A stretch of DNA of 64,000 nucleotides. Origin: Undaria pinnatifida. Its lineage: Eukaryota; Sar; Phaeophyceae; Laminariales; Alariaceae. Both the position numbers and the translations under genes were made by a program. The DNA is taken from positions 8,454,620 through 8,518,619 of the forward strand of contig JABAKD010000002.1 in assembly GCA_012845835.1 (NCBI GenBank). The letters run 5' to 3'. Numbering within the stretch: the stretch's first letter is position 1; each line of letters opens with the position of its first letter. The notes under the pieces are model-generated. The model saw nothing but the letters and a program-made list of their open reading frames with translations. It did no database searches and was not told the origin of the DNA. Of this stretch, positions 24,065 to 35,900 are shown in pieces.

Positions 24065-25255
24065 ACGAACAACAGCAGCAGCAGAAGCCGCCGTACAACT
24101 CTTCTGTACGTATAATTTCAACAACAGCAGGAGCGGCAGCTGCGGCAGTTCGACAACAGCAAACGTCATTTTCAGTATAATAATATGCACACGATCATAT
24201 TTTCGCTTTGCCTTGAGCCGGTAGATAAAGCAAAAGTAAGAGAGGAAAACACATAGGAAGTAGAAGATGATCGGATACTATTTACACCGAGGCTCGAACC
24301 CAAAGGGAAGAAAACAAATAAGCTAACTTGAAAAAAAGAACGAATTCACCGAGACTCGTGGCGAACGATTAATAATCGTTCAGGGCTACCCTTCAAGCTG
24401 CTACTGTTGTACGATTGCTACTGGGACAACCTTTTGTGCCTTACACGTACGAGTATGCATGCATAAGCACTTGACATTACGCCAGAAAAAAATGTCCAAA
24501 ATCACGATTTTTCGGGGACCGTCACGACACGAAGGGAGGACGGCCGAGCCGCCCCCGGAAGGGTCGGGAGGGGCGAGCATGGTGAGGCACGTCCAGGAAA
24601 CAGCGTGCCGAGAAATACACGTACGCTCGTGTTATCTCGAAGAGGGCTCAAAATCTGGTCTTAATCGGGCCTCTCGATTGCCGACACGACATGGCCAGCA
24701 TATTTATACCTATATTTACAACGACAGCAAGCAGCAGCAGCGGCAGTCCAACGACCAACAAACGGCAAACCATAGACAACCAGCATACACACATACAATA
24801 TCATCAGCAGCAATGCCGTACAACTCTTACATGCGTGTAAACTCAACAACTGCAAACGGCATGCTGCAGCTGCGGCAGCACAGTCAGTGTGACAAACAGG
24901 CAAGCAGTATCCAGTCCAGTGTAGTATGCATAAATAGTGTACGTTCACTTTGGGCCGGTACCCGGTACATAGAGACGAAAAAAGAATATACTAAAAGGGG
25001 ATAACGCAATATCGGATACACATCGAGGCTCAAACACAAACGTGAGAATAAACACACACTCTTGAAATAAAAAAAGAGCAAAAGCAACAGAAGAGGCAGT
25101 CCAACGACAAACGGCAAGCTGTAGGAAAGTACAGCATAAACACAGTAACAGCAGCAGCAACGCCCCACAACTCTTATGTGCGTGTAAATTCAACCACAGC
25201 TAGCTGCAGCGGCGGCAACACCAGCAGTACGACAAGCAGCAAGCAGAACCTTGTG
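24065..25255 (+). repeat. Three copies of a CAG/CAA-rich repeat
   Basis: Copies lie near 24065-24170, 24730-24900 and 25085-25250. Each has a run of cagcag, then cgccgtacaactctt, tacgtgtaaattcaac-like sequence and a gcagctgcggca step. A ccgaggctcgaaccc stretch at 24282 and its relative at 25020 recall a tRNA T-arm, but no tRNA folds. No protein is recognised. Confidence 0.45.
24469..24690 (+). repeat. Dispersed repeat X, copy 1
   Basis: It begins gcacttgacatt and holds ccaggaaacagcg, gttatctcgaagag and tcaaaatctggt. The same order occurs at 31716-31935. Confidence 0.55.
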
Positions 25256-26637
25256 TAATACGCGTAAAAACTGCCTTGGGATAAAATACGTATGTAGCAG
25301 TTACTTTTTGTAGGAGGCACATGCATTCAAAAGATGAATCAGATACCTTTGTAAAATGCTATTTGGCTTGCCATGCCATCTACCCTGGTATAGAATGTTC
25401 TAATATTTTTGTATAAAACTATTTGAACAACGTCAACTGTGAGTATTTTGTTATTACTGTTATTGTCGTCGATATGTTTTTTACTACTCCATGTATCCTT
25501 ATTATATAATACAAGGGCTCTGCATGGGTGCCGGCATTCGCCGGCACCCATGCTTCGGGTAGGGCAGGATAGCACCTCCAACTGTTTGTTCGATTCTGTA
25601 TTTGATAGAAAGTAAAAACAAATCTCTTCACACGTAAATATAGTCTACACGTAAACATTTAAGGTAATGCCAAGAGTTCGTTATAGCCTAACAATGGACT
25701 ACTTGCTGCCGTTTCTCAATTGAATGAATCCGATTCCGAGCTTCATCGGATTTCAATTGGACAAATCCGGGCACACGCCGACCAACCTAAGTCTGGCCAT
25801 GAAGAGACGTGTTGAGTGCGTTTCTCATTCTGTTGTGACGGATCAAGCATCCGGGGCCAGCAAGGTGACTGACCGTGCCTTCTGCAGGTTCTCTTCGTAG
25901 CCACAAAACAAGGAAGACAAGTCGCCAGTAGGAGGGGGGTGTAGCGAGGTAAAGGCAAAAGCCACACAGAGGTACGAAAGAAAAACAACAATAGTACGCG
26001 TCCGATGCCAAATAAAATAGGCCACTACCTCTCTCTCTGCTGTTTAATTATCAGGATGAACACTAGATTGGGTAGAAAGAACCGACAACACACAACACAC
26101 CCGGCACAGCAAGTGCTACGCAGCTGATGAAGCTGCCAGTGTTTGCGTATACTCGTGCACTACGTGCTCGTGCTCGTACAAAACGCGTCAACTCAGCACG
26201 ATGAATCTACACTGCTGTACGTAGCTACTTGTTGGTGTAGCTTGCCTGAAAAACTGTTCTCGTATTCGTACGTATCAACAGCAGCAGCACGAGCGGCCCC
26301 CCGAAAAGAACCGCAATTCAAAAGATACACGTACTCGTGGACCGATATGCAGACTACGGGGAGGAGAGCATTGATTGGTTGATTGCTACCACAGCAGGTC
26401 AAACTGTGCCCTAGCGTGATCAGGCACTCCGCGATAAGTTAGTAGTGTGCAAATATCAGGAAACGCTGGCTGTGAAGGGGAGCTGCCTATAACACGTACA
26501 TGCCAGGGTCAGCGCTTGTGGTAGGCGATCGTGCTGCGACAATACAGCCGCATGTAGTAGTATGATAATAAGGCGAACGCTTTCTATGTATATGCTGGAT
26601 ACGTTGAATATTAGTATTTGTATACTTTTTTTAAAGG

Positions 26638-27110
26638 GCTGACAAAATGTGATTCCTATCATACCACTGCAATTGATTTTTCTTAACATTTGCTCCTTTT
26701 TGCATTTGCGCACTACAACTCCCCCTGTAAAGTATGATCAGATCTGAGTCTTTGGGATGAAGTCAGATGTCAATATCGTTTTTTGTCCCCACAGCAACCT
26801 GCCCTTTTTGGGAGCGACAAATGGTATGAAGACGCTTGACAAACCCGCACGCGTTCACGGCTCACGGGGTGCGGAGCACGAAGGGGCGTTCAAGGCGATC
26901 CTCATCCCACAGCAACATCGTGAAATTTTCGAGTGCACCTACCGTAAACACTCACTCGAGGATGAACCGCAAAGCAAAATGGACAGCGACTCTTCGGAGC
27001 AGCAATGCAAAGGGCTCACAAAATGTGATTCCTGCCACTACTGCAATATTTAATAAGTTGCCCCTTTGTATTTGCGCACCACCACTCCCCCTGCCAAGAT
27101 TCAAGTAATT
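26638..27110 (+). repeat. Tandem duplication, ~370-bp period
   Basis: The stretch gggctgacaaaatgtgattc (26638) recurs as gggctcacaaaatgtgattc (27010), both followed by tttgcgcac and actccccctg. The units between and after them share a gcgttcacgg step (26857 and 27177). Confidence 0.5.
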
Positions 27111-28304
27111 GCTCGAGCATGCCACCCAAAACCCAAGATGGTGCCTACTTCTCGCTTGTCTCTCTCAGCCCCCGTGCGCGTTCACGGCGAGGTAAGCACG
27201 GGCGACGAAGGGCGTGGGGTGTTGAAGCCGATTCTCGAAGAGGGCGCTCGAAGAAATGACAAAACCCTCGAGATATTGAAGTGTCCAGATTCCGATACTG
27301 AGGCCGACACGGTAAAAAAACAATTTCCGACGCATGGCCTAGGATTTGTCATACATTATTTTATATGTATCTGTGCTAACGTCGTAGTAGTGGTGTCCAA
27401 ATCGTTCTATAAAAACATTCGGCTTCAGTATTAATTTTGCGTGGCCCGCTCTACCGCTCGCTACCCGGCCCCCAACGTCCACCCCACACGTCACCCCTCC
27501 GTGTCTCCGGCGACATAACGGCCGATGTTTCCCAGCTCGGCGAGCGGGAAGCGTGAAAATCCTCTCCGGGGACGGCTCCCGCTCTCCCCAGCAGGACGAA
27601 GAATCGCCAGAAAGTGCAAATCCCCACCCCACCCAGCTCTACTACAATATAATAGTTGGCCTCGGTTGGCACCGACGCTGTAACACATGATAAGTACATT
27701 GGGGTTGGCGTTGGTTGGCAACGACGCTGTAAAGCATGCCATTCACTGCGTGAGCTAGACAACCAGGGTACGTTTTTTTATTTTATTTTATTTGGGGGGG
27801 GGCGGAAACCAGGATAGTTATCGAGTAGATAATATTGTGCGGCGTGGATAACCCTAACTTCGCACAAGGGGAATGATCGCTTCACGTAGTGTGAACATGG
27901 TAACGCACCGACGAGGCAGTTGCATAGTAATACCCATTGCTGTCTCCGGAGTGGCCACACCAGAAAGCAAAGTATAACTCATTGGCGCTGTCATCCAAAA
28001 GCAAGAAAGTAGGCACAAGGCGCCGAAGTCCGTCTTACGAGCGGTTCTTGGAAGTATGCAGTTTACTCTTCATGCGACTTGCCGAAGACCTCACGGCGCT
28101 TCGCGCTTGATGCACGCAATGTCTGCCTAGTTGGTGAAAACCCGACGTGCTCCGTGGATGCGAGGGCCTATGGTCATACGACTACGACCATGCACAAAAA
28201 CTGAGTACACCCCCCCCACACACCCAGCTCTAGTGCTGCTGCTGCACTGCGGGCTTCGGGCTGTGTGCTGTGTGCTGTGTGCTGTGTGCTGCCGTTGGGG
28301 ATTG

Positions 28305-28875
28305 GTCGGCACGTACTGCTGCACTGCTGTTGTAGTGCTGTGGTGGGTAGGTCGGTGGGTGCTTGGTGGGCGGTGGGTGCTAGGTGGTGGCGGTTCGCTC
28401 GCTCCCTAAGATCGCCCCCCGAGATGGTGGGGATTCGCAAAAACGAACGAACTTTCCGCCGTTTCTTACCACGCCCTAAATCCTCGAGAACCAGCCAAAT
28501 GCTCCTCGCGTACCGGTATACTGCCGCACCTGCTGCTGCACTGCTGTACTGCTCTAGTGGGTTGGTTGGCCGGTCGTGGGTAGGTGGTGGGTATACTAGG
28601 TGGGTGGGTGGCGGGTTGGTCGATCGTTTCGTGAGTGGGTTCATTGTTTTGGGATGTGGGGGTTGGCCCTTTTCCGGGTACTACCGTACGTACTGCTGCA
28701 CTCCTGTGCTGCTGTGTAGTACGACCGGCTTACTACTGTACGTACTGCTGCACTGCTGCACTGCTGTACTTCTGTAGTGGGTTGGTCGGTAGGTGGTGGG
28801 TGGGTGGGTAAGTGGTGGGTGGGTGGGTAAGTGGTGGGTGCACCGGGTGGTGCCTGGTGGCTCGCTGGATCCTTC
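28305..28875 (+). repeat. GT-rich minisatellite
   Basis: Three blocks (about 28305-28410, 28525-28650, 28690-28875) each pair a tgctgcactgctgt run with tagtgggttggtcgg and ggtgggtgggta runs. Long frames on both strands here are repeat artefacts. Confidence 0.6.
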
Positions 28876-29122
28876 TGTACGTGGGTTAGTATTTCGTGCT
28901 GTTGTAGGGGTTGGTCCTATAATTGCAATAGCTTTTTTTTTCTCCGCTGTACCGGCCGGCCACTGGCATACTTCGGGAGTACCACTAGTTTAATATATAT
29001 TATATTGCTGTCAGCGCTGGCGAACCATATCAACTTACTACCTTGGGATGAACGTGTAGTAATAGAGACAGTAGCCACCATTGTAACAAATTGCTGTTGT
29101 TGTTGATGTTCACGCTGACAAC

Positions 29123-29253
29123 TTTTTTCTTTTTTCTTTCTTTTTTTGTATATCCTCCGGCGGATGGGGAAAAATAAAGCTTAAGCTCACCACACTTCCC
29201 CGTATTTTGACACACGTCGTGTGTTGATTTAACTTCATTACATTCGCAATCCA
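29123..29253 (-). mobile_element. SINE-like element, copy 2
   Basis: This copy has the same body, with T-rich run, tcctccggcggatgggg, then aagcttaagctcaccacactt. It lacks the LTR insertion. Flanks gctgacaac (29114-29122) and gcttacaac (29254-29262) look like a target duplication with one mismatch. Confidence 0.6.
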
Positions 29254-31599
29254 GCTTACAACATCCGTACGTAGCAGCAGTCATATGTATTCAAAGGCAG
29301 GACACCATTAATATATATATCAACTCGTCTGGCGCGGTCGGTCGCTAGCCGAGCCCTTCCCCGGACTTCTTGCTAGCCAGCGGCCGTGAGTGACCAGCAC
29401 CAGGGACTGTTCATGGAAGCAACTGTTAGCTCCCAAATTTTAGGGAGTAGCTTACAGGGCTGTCAGTTTGTTAGACCACAAGTGGAGACGGTGACGTCGG
29501 TTTAGTGCGCCAACAAGTAGTTCGGATACATCGTCAGCTATATTTTTTTGTCAGCCATGACACACACCTTGCGACATATTGGAAGGAGGAAAACTATTCT
29601 CCATACTTCAACAGCAGTACATTTTTCTCTAGTTTTTCATTAGCTTCTTCAAGAAGCTTTTCATATATATCGCCCGTTTTTTTGCCTCGTTTCTAGCTTT
29701 TTAGCCCTAGCCCTCCTCGCTACTACAGTAACAGCAGTAGTAGTAGCTCGTCACATTATCATCACTACAGCTTATCACCCGAGACCTTGAAGCTGTTTAT
29801 TTTCATCTACGAGTAGCTGGACAATTTTTAATCGTCGACTGTTCCAGCCTCGCAAATTGGACGACGGCTACACACTCAGGCAGTCGGGCCGACAACTTTT
29901 CGCGTTAAGAAGAGAAATAGCTGCGCCAACTCGACGTTTCACTCGAACCATAGCTAATAACAATACAAGCGCCATGTTGCTAGAAGTTTAGGCCCAGCCA
30001 CCGAAAGCTGCAAAATCGACGCAAAGGAAGCCAAGCTGTGCAGGCAGAAGCCCAACACAATACAATGACACGAGTCTAGAACACCCAACCGCGACAAGAT
30101 CGTTACTGGTTCCCCCAGAGCGGCCGCTGTCCCATGTGCTTTCAGCTCGCCAATCGCTTTGGAGCGAAGTTTGGGCCTGTATCCTCGCTCAAAGGCTCGA
30201 GTGATTGGGCGTTGCGTAGTTCTATTCTGGATGGGGCAGGGGATGTTAGGCAGGGCGGGGACTCGAAGACTAGAGAATGGGACACTACACACTCCTCCCC
30301 ACGCACAACCAAACAAACAGGTGGGGATGGATTTCTGCGTGTACTTGGTAAGTACGAATGAAAACATGCATTATTACTTGTCATTTTTGTTCTACTTTTT
30401 TATTTTGTCTCTGCTGTACATAAAATAAGCTGTTCCTAAAGTGAAAGTGATGGTTGTGCCACTGCTTTTATTAATAATGTAATTCACACATCGTTTTAGA
30501 ACATGGTCGGGACGATAGAGCACTCCTTTTCGCTGCGTAAACAAGCAAGTGCACGCACGAAAAAACAGTAATACGCATTTAGTCTTTCTGCGTCGCCCTC
30601 TTCTACACCTCAATTCATACCCCCCCCTCCGAAGGGAGTACATGGGTGTACTCTTCTCGCGTGCCCCGCTCCTATTCCCCTACTCTAACTGTGCTACTTC
30701 CACGACATTTTCACATTTATTTTCGCCAGTCTTTGAGCCGTCACTCAGTCTTTGTTCCGTCAGTTTTGAGCCGTCAGCCAGTCAATCTAGAGCCGTCTGC
30801 TCTCGCTTCACCTCTCTCCTCCTGTATGTTCCTGTTTTTTTTCTTATATTAATGCAACTACTTCGAGTATTAACAGTCTTTTTTTCTTGCCCCAATTGCT
30901 GCACAAGAAAACAACTGCAATTCGCGTATTTATAGTAGCCGGAAAACTATCCCTGTTAACTCTCAAACTCGTGTTTGTACAATAAATAATCCTCCTCCTC
31001 CTACTTACTGCTTTTCTGTTCGTTTCACTCGACTATGCATATTCACAAGTACGCGTTTATATTTCTTTGGGATCGCTCATACGTTATTTTTTTATTTTTT
31101 TTTCGTAAGATTCTGTTACTGCTACTTTGCTGCTGCTGCCTCCTCTGTTTCGCTGCTGTATCTACGTCATACACTTTCATTCGCTTCTCTTGCGCCACCT
31201 TCTCCTGGTCTGCTCGCCTACCTTTCCTCTTTATTTTCTAGTTTGCCGTTCCCTGCGACGTTTATGTTTAGTGCTTAGTCTAGGGTTCTACGCGCACTTT
31301 TAATTCTGCCTAGCGTTCTTCCTACTTATAATATTTCACCTCCGAAGGAGGCACGTGTACATCTGTACAAACGAGCGTCTGGTGTATCACGCAGCGTGGA
31401 AATATGATGTGTGAAAAATCCTGTTTAAATAGTATCGTGTTCAGTTTGGGCCTGTACCTGGCACCCACAGAACAAACAAAAAAGCAAAGCAACCCCAAAA
31501 ACAAAACAAAAATGTAACATTGCATTGGTTGAACACAATTTAAGGCTGGAACATAAACAGGAGAAAAAGAAAAAAATACAAGAAAAGGAAAAATGTTTA

Positions 31600-31665
31600 C
31601 GGCAGGATTCGAACGCGCAACTGGTGAAGCACGAAATGGGACGGTCTAACTGCCGAACTACTACT
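31600..31665 (-). pseudogene. Degenerate tRNA-like sequence
   Basis: The minus strand has an A-box-like tagttcggcagttagacc, then a B-box-like gcgttcgaatcct about 30 bases later, and a T-run after it. The anticodon stem and acceptor stem do not pair, so it is not a working tRNA. It could be a tRNA relic or the head of a SINE. Confidence 0.3.
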
Positions 31666-31715
31666 ACACTGCTTTTGTTAAATAGATCATTTAGCATTTT
31701 TTTGCGTGCGGCTTC

Positions 31716-31935
31716 GCACTTGACATTTCGGAACCGGAAAATTGCCAAAAAAATGGTATTGGCGTAGTCCACCACGACCCGAAGCGAGCACGACCGACGC
31801 CGTCACCGGCGAGGTCGGGAGAGTCGAGCAAGCCAAGGAACCCCCAGGAAACAGCGCGCCTAGAGGTGGACCTCTGCTCGAGTTATCTCGAAGACAATTC
31901 AAAATCTGGTTTCGATTGAAGCCTGCGGCAGCCCT
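31716..31935 (+). repeat. Dispersed repeat X, copy 2
   Basis: It begins gcacttgacatttcgg and holds ccaggaaacagcgcgcc, gttatctcgaagaca and tcaaaatctggtttc. Homologous to 24469-24690. Confidence 0.55.
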
Positions 31936-31997
31936 CGTGCCAGAGACAACATTTGTTTTACATTTATTTATTTGTTTCATTTGTGTTCATAGTATTA

Positions 31998-32135
31998 TTA
32001 ATAGGACTAGCGCATAGAAATGTTGGTCGGGTTGCGCGAACGAATGTCTTCGAAGTCATGTTTCGGGTGAGATGTTGAGCTCCTCATGTTAGGAGCTCAG
32101 AAACTTGTTAGAATCTGCTACACCCCTAGCGCAGG
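31998..32135 (+). repeat. Dispersed repeat E, copy 1
   Basis: It holds ggactagcgcatagaaatgt, gtcatgtttcgggtga and gaatctgctacacccctagc in that order. A second copy is at 54258-54405 in intron 2 of the acidic gene. Confidence 0.6.
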
Positions 32136-32219
32136 AAGCTTGTGCTGCAGGGATGAGCCCCCTGCATTTTGTATAGAAAAGGAAAGGTGTCCCTATTTTT
32201 GAATAGCTGATATGCATAA

Positions 32220-32585
32220 GCACTTACTAATAGTACGCCGTCAATTCGTGTCCTCACCATCAGCCTTGCTGGGGTTAGGGAGGACGGGGCATCGGAGCAT
32301 GATTGTGCAGGTTTTGGTCCAGATACGATGGCGTTCGCAAAACTATTTTCCTGCCGCGGGACATTTCCAACTCTAATCCCAAGTAGTATGTTTCATAACG
32401 TGCCAGTACTATACACGAAACGCGTTGGTGCAGTAACTGCTTGTTGTGACAGATACCAAAATGTCCCTAGTCTAAACTAATTGGCACCTGGTACACAGTA
32501 GTACTCCGTGTTATCAATAGCGTGAAATGAGCGTTGTCAACATCCGCCTTGCTGGGTTATTGGAGGGCGGAGTATGTTGTCTTCG
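32220..32585 (+). repeat. Tandem pair of ~290-bp units, copy 2
   Basis: Units near 32245 (cagccttgctggggttaggg) and 32541 (ccgccttgctgggttattgg). Shared with copy 1 are ttccaactctaatcccaagt and ttggtccagatacgatgg. The second unit is cut short where the acidic-family fragment begins. Confidence 0.55.
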
Positions 32586-32785
32586 CCCATCTCGTCAACC
32601 AAACCGTCAGGGATGAGGTCGAACGGGCGTTGTTTGTCGAAGGCGGTGTAGGCGGCCCTGGATGGCACCTGTCCGGCGAGAGTGCCGTCCAACGCGGGCC
32701 CAACCAGATCGTCCACTGCCTTTCATGCCGCCCCGTGGCAGAGGGTCTCGAACAGCACGGACCGCTTGACCCAGTCAACCGTATC
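32578..32785 (-). pseudogene. Fragment related to the acidic repeat family
   Basis: One minus-strand frame reads KAVDDLVGPALDG and, after a short gap, FDKQRPFDL and LVDEM. This aligns with VADVVGPMLDK and FDTDRPSDL in exon 3 of the decayed paralogue. The frame holds an internal stop and is only about 70 codons long. It overlaps the right edge of a 290-bp tandem-repeat pair. Similarity is short and was judged by eye, so confidence is moderate. Confidence 0.4.
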
Positions 32786-33146
32786 TGCAGCTGGCGTCCC
32801 GATGGTCTAGTGGATTAACCTCGTAACTCTACTATTAACAAGGTCGATTTTTGTCAGCTCGAGCCCCTCCGAGTGCATACTATAACATACTACAGCATCC
32901 TCGTACTGGTCATGGGGACTTTTTCTAGGGAAGAAAAGACTTGTGGATTGCTCGAGATCACGGGTTAGCAAAAGTTGATGAAAAACGACGACCTGCTCAA
33001 CCCCCTGCGCGATAAAGAAATGAAGGCACGTACCGAGGGGGAGAAGGGACGACACCTGTGACCACGGCTTGTCCAGAGCTTGGAAAGTAATAGTGGGGTT
33101 AAAAACAATTCCGGCACCATCGAGCCTGAACGACACGAGTCCCATC

Positions 33147-33330
33147 TCGCCGGAGGCGAGTCCAACGGATGCTCAGTCGCAGCCGTTCGATTTCACCGCC
33201 GACGAGAAGGGCCTCATGCCGTTCATCCCCATGATGCCGGAAGATGCGGTTGGCGACGTCATGGGACCCTTGCTGCAAAACGCCGTCGCTGGGTGGGTGG
33301 CATCTTCGCCATCTCATCATTGCATGCAGA
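33147..33330 (+). pseudogene. Second fragment related to the acidic repeat family
   Basis: The plus strand reads QPFDFTADEKGLMPFIP followed by EDAVGDVMGPLL. This matches the short module of the intact gene, which has QPLDLAG then LGPFGPVIP and AVDDEM. It lies 360 bp from the previous fragment in the opposite orientation, so the locus has been rearranged. The frame stays open to 33452 but similarity fades after about 33330. It is too short to be a gene on its own. Confidence 0.38.
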
Positions 33331-34273
33331 AGCGCCGGCTGGATCGGGTGCGGGAAGGCTTTTGGAACCAAACTCCTCTAATCGTGAGCGGGGGCGTCGA
33401 CGATATCAGGCATGCAGAGGATGTATACGACCGCTACCAGTGCTTGATATAGAAGGATGCGTCATGCTTCCGGGGCTGCTTGTGTGGCTATGTCGCGGCG
33501 GCGTCTGAGCTTCACGCAGAGTGCGAAGAGTTGCGTTGTTGAACAATACTAGACCGAGACAACACATATGATGCCATTTTCATACTAGGTATTATTTGTT
33601 TTAGATTTATGCTAGAGGTTTACCGTATGCTACTGGTATATAGGGCGTAGGGAAGAGAGTTGTAGCTAGGGTTAGTGGCGTCTCCCCGATGGCACCGAAG
33701 CAGCTAGGTTTCCGTAAAGCAGTAGTTAAAACTTGGATGGATGGCCATTTTTCGTTATTCTCCAATCGCATCGGAAAACGTCAAGCTTCCTTGTCGCGCT
33801 TGTTCCCTGTTTGATTGGGCGCTGTGTCTTCCATCCTACTGGGGGGGCCATGGTAACACTAGTGATGTACAGATATCAAAGTTGATCGGTCGTAGTAACA
33901 GGATGTCCAAGATATATGTCTATGTGGATCTCTCAATTTATCTTGGTGGAGGTTCCAAACACCATTCTTTAAAATTGTAACGATAAACGAAATCAGCAGT
34001 GCGCAAGTGCAGTGCATCTTTGTGCGGTTAAATCGGTTCACAAACAACGAGCATGCAATGAGCACCAACAACTGAGCCACCTTGTCTGCTCTGCCCGATT
34101 GGTAGTATTCGTGGTGTGATGTGATGTTGGCCGGCCTACGAATGGAGTAGGCGAATTCGTGGAGTACGGTAACGTTTTTTTGTGATGCCAAGGTGATGTC
34201 GGTGAGCGCGCTTCTAAGCACGGGTTACCTGCGTGTTAAAGGTTGATTGTAAAAAATCAGGCAAAGGAAAAGA

Positions 34274-34654
34274 TCAGGTAAAGAGCTGCACAACAATTTC
34301 GTTATGTTCGCCGTGGTTCTCCGGTTTCTCACCGTCAGTGGTATTAACGTGTTCATGGTCGAGAGGCAACTCCCCGCTCACCCACACACCCACCCAATTC
34401 CTTGCTACCACCGTCCGTACAGGCCCGGAGGTAGAAATCTTGTCGAAACCTATATACAAAGGAGCAGTCAGCGTATACCATTTTGTCGAGCCACCCTCCA
34501 GAGGTGGTTCATTTATTACCGCCCGCCCTTTCTGGCCTTCTGGACAATCGGCGCCTCCCCGTTGTGCCTGCCTTACCCCGCCTGGTGGTCGTCTTTGGCA
34601 ACGCGGACAGCATGGCTCTCTCTGAAACAACCCCAATCGTACCGGGTGATACAA
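34274..34654 (-). CDS. Unrecognised open frame, 126 codons
   Basis: The frame opens MYHPVRLGLFQREP and has INEPPLEGG and LDHEHVNTTDGEKPENH. A 154-codon frame lies opposite (34304-34768). Neither resembles a family I know. It could be a remnant of a mobile element. Confidence 0.18.
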   Translation of the reverse strand: MYHPVRLGLFQREPCCPRCQRRPPGGVRQAQRGGADCPEGQKGRAVINEPPLEGGSTKWYTLTAPLYIGFDKISTSGPVRTVVARNWVGVWVSGELPLDHEHVNTTDGEKPENHGEHNEIVVQLFT

Positions 34655-34987
34655 CCGGACAAAGTCGTTTTCCAGGTCGCCACATTAAGCGGGATAACGT
34701 TGTGTTGGCCTACGTTGCACCATGCTATCGGCGACTACATGTCTACTACTCCGCACAGTCCGCTGTAGTGCAGCCAGCTTATGCATGTAGATCGTTGCAC
34801 CGACACCATACACCATGATTTTCATGCACTATCTGCTGCGCGCATACACCGCATACATCAGATGGCATAGCACGATACCACACGTGCTTCTTCGCGATCA
34901 CACTAATATGGACGACGCACCTCTCGTGTGTTCGGTCGTTTTTCTTTGTCGGAAATAGAGTCATCTACTACATGGGTAGGCTATGCA

Positions 34988-35195
34988 TTTCACGTGAAAC
35001 CATGTCATCTTTGATGTGAAACCCGGTCACACTTGTGATGCCGAGACCATCCTTGGTACCTGTACGTATAGTATATCGTGGTGTATACGGGGATGCTCCG
35101 AAGGCGAACATCCCGCATCGAGCCACTGTTCCATATTACGTGAGATTTGCACGTTATCTGTCTTGTGTCCGAGCTGTGAGCTGTCCGGAAATTGA
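34988..35195 (+). repeat. Dispersed ~220-bp repeat, copy 1
   Basis: It holds gatgtgaaacccggtcac, gatgctccgaaggcgaacat and cagctgtgagctgtccg-like sequence (gagctgtgagctgtccgg). Copy 2 is at 36535-36775. Confidence 0.5.
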
Positions 35196-35388
35196 TCAAT
35201 TATACTTGCGCTCAACTACCACGCCTTTCGTGTATTCGTAGCCCGGTTCCTATTGGTAGGTCGTAAGTGCAGACCCGACCTCGAGCTCCCACGTTTTCGA
35301 GCTTATTCACAGAGTTTTAACTTTTGCAGGAGGGCACCTTAGCTTCATTATGAGATGTCAGGAAACATATGGCTTCAGTTTTGTTGAC

Positions 35389-35900
35389 TTCAAATGGCCG
35401 CATGTTCGACATCCTTTCCAACTTCTGGACGTTTTGTTAACATCCCTTCGGTTGTCGTGCGATCTGCATCTTCGACTCTTCAGGCTGGTGTGATAAAGTG
35501 CCTTGTCGGTGACCGTGCACCGAGGCGGTTTGGTGATGGCAAGGAAGAGGCTCGCCAGCTGTTTGTTTAGCGCTAGGTGTTTTGCGCCTGGCACTTGAAG
35601 CAGCGGCAAAGGAGGAGAATTCAATGGAAAGGATCGAAATATGGCGGAGTATAGGGACTTGGCGAGTAGGGCGTGCGACCAACCCATAGGCGCAATGCTC
35701 ATCATAGGGTTTGAACGTTCGAAAGGGCGTCTTATCTTCTTTTCGAGGTGTTGGGCTACACTATAGCCTCACTTGCGTTAGTTTCAATCGCCGCGTCTTC
35801 GAGCCCCTTTCCGACTTCCGGATGTTTTGCTGGCATCCTCTCTCTGATGGTCGTGTGATCTGCATCTAGGACTATTCAGGGTGTTCTAATGTTGTAAGCT
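35389..35900 (+). repeat. Tandem pair, ~390-bp period
   Basis: The stretch cctttccaacttctggacgt (35415) recurs as cctttccgacttccggatgt (35809), each followed by a gatctgcatct step and a short attcagg/cttcagg step. Confidence 0.45.

Larger units (their letters stand above)
25256..31590. other. Repeat-dominated stretch without a recognisable gene
   Basis: Outside the listed tandem duplication, minisatellite and SINE copy, only short frames occur. A small duplication (cgacgctgtaa at 27673 and 27723) lies at 27.66-27.74 kb. Confidence 0.45.

Noticed and set aside
28174-28777. Frames of 156-170 codons on both strands at 28.2-28.8 kb
   Set aside because: They lie in the GT-rich minisatellite and read as simple repeats.
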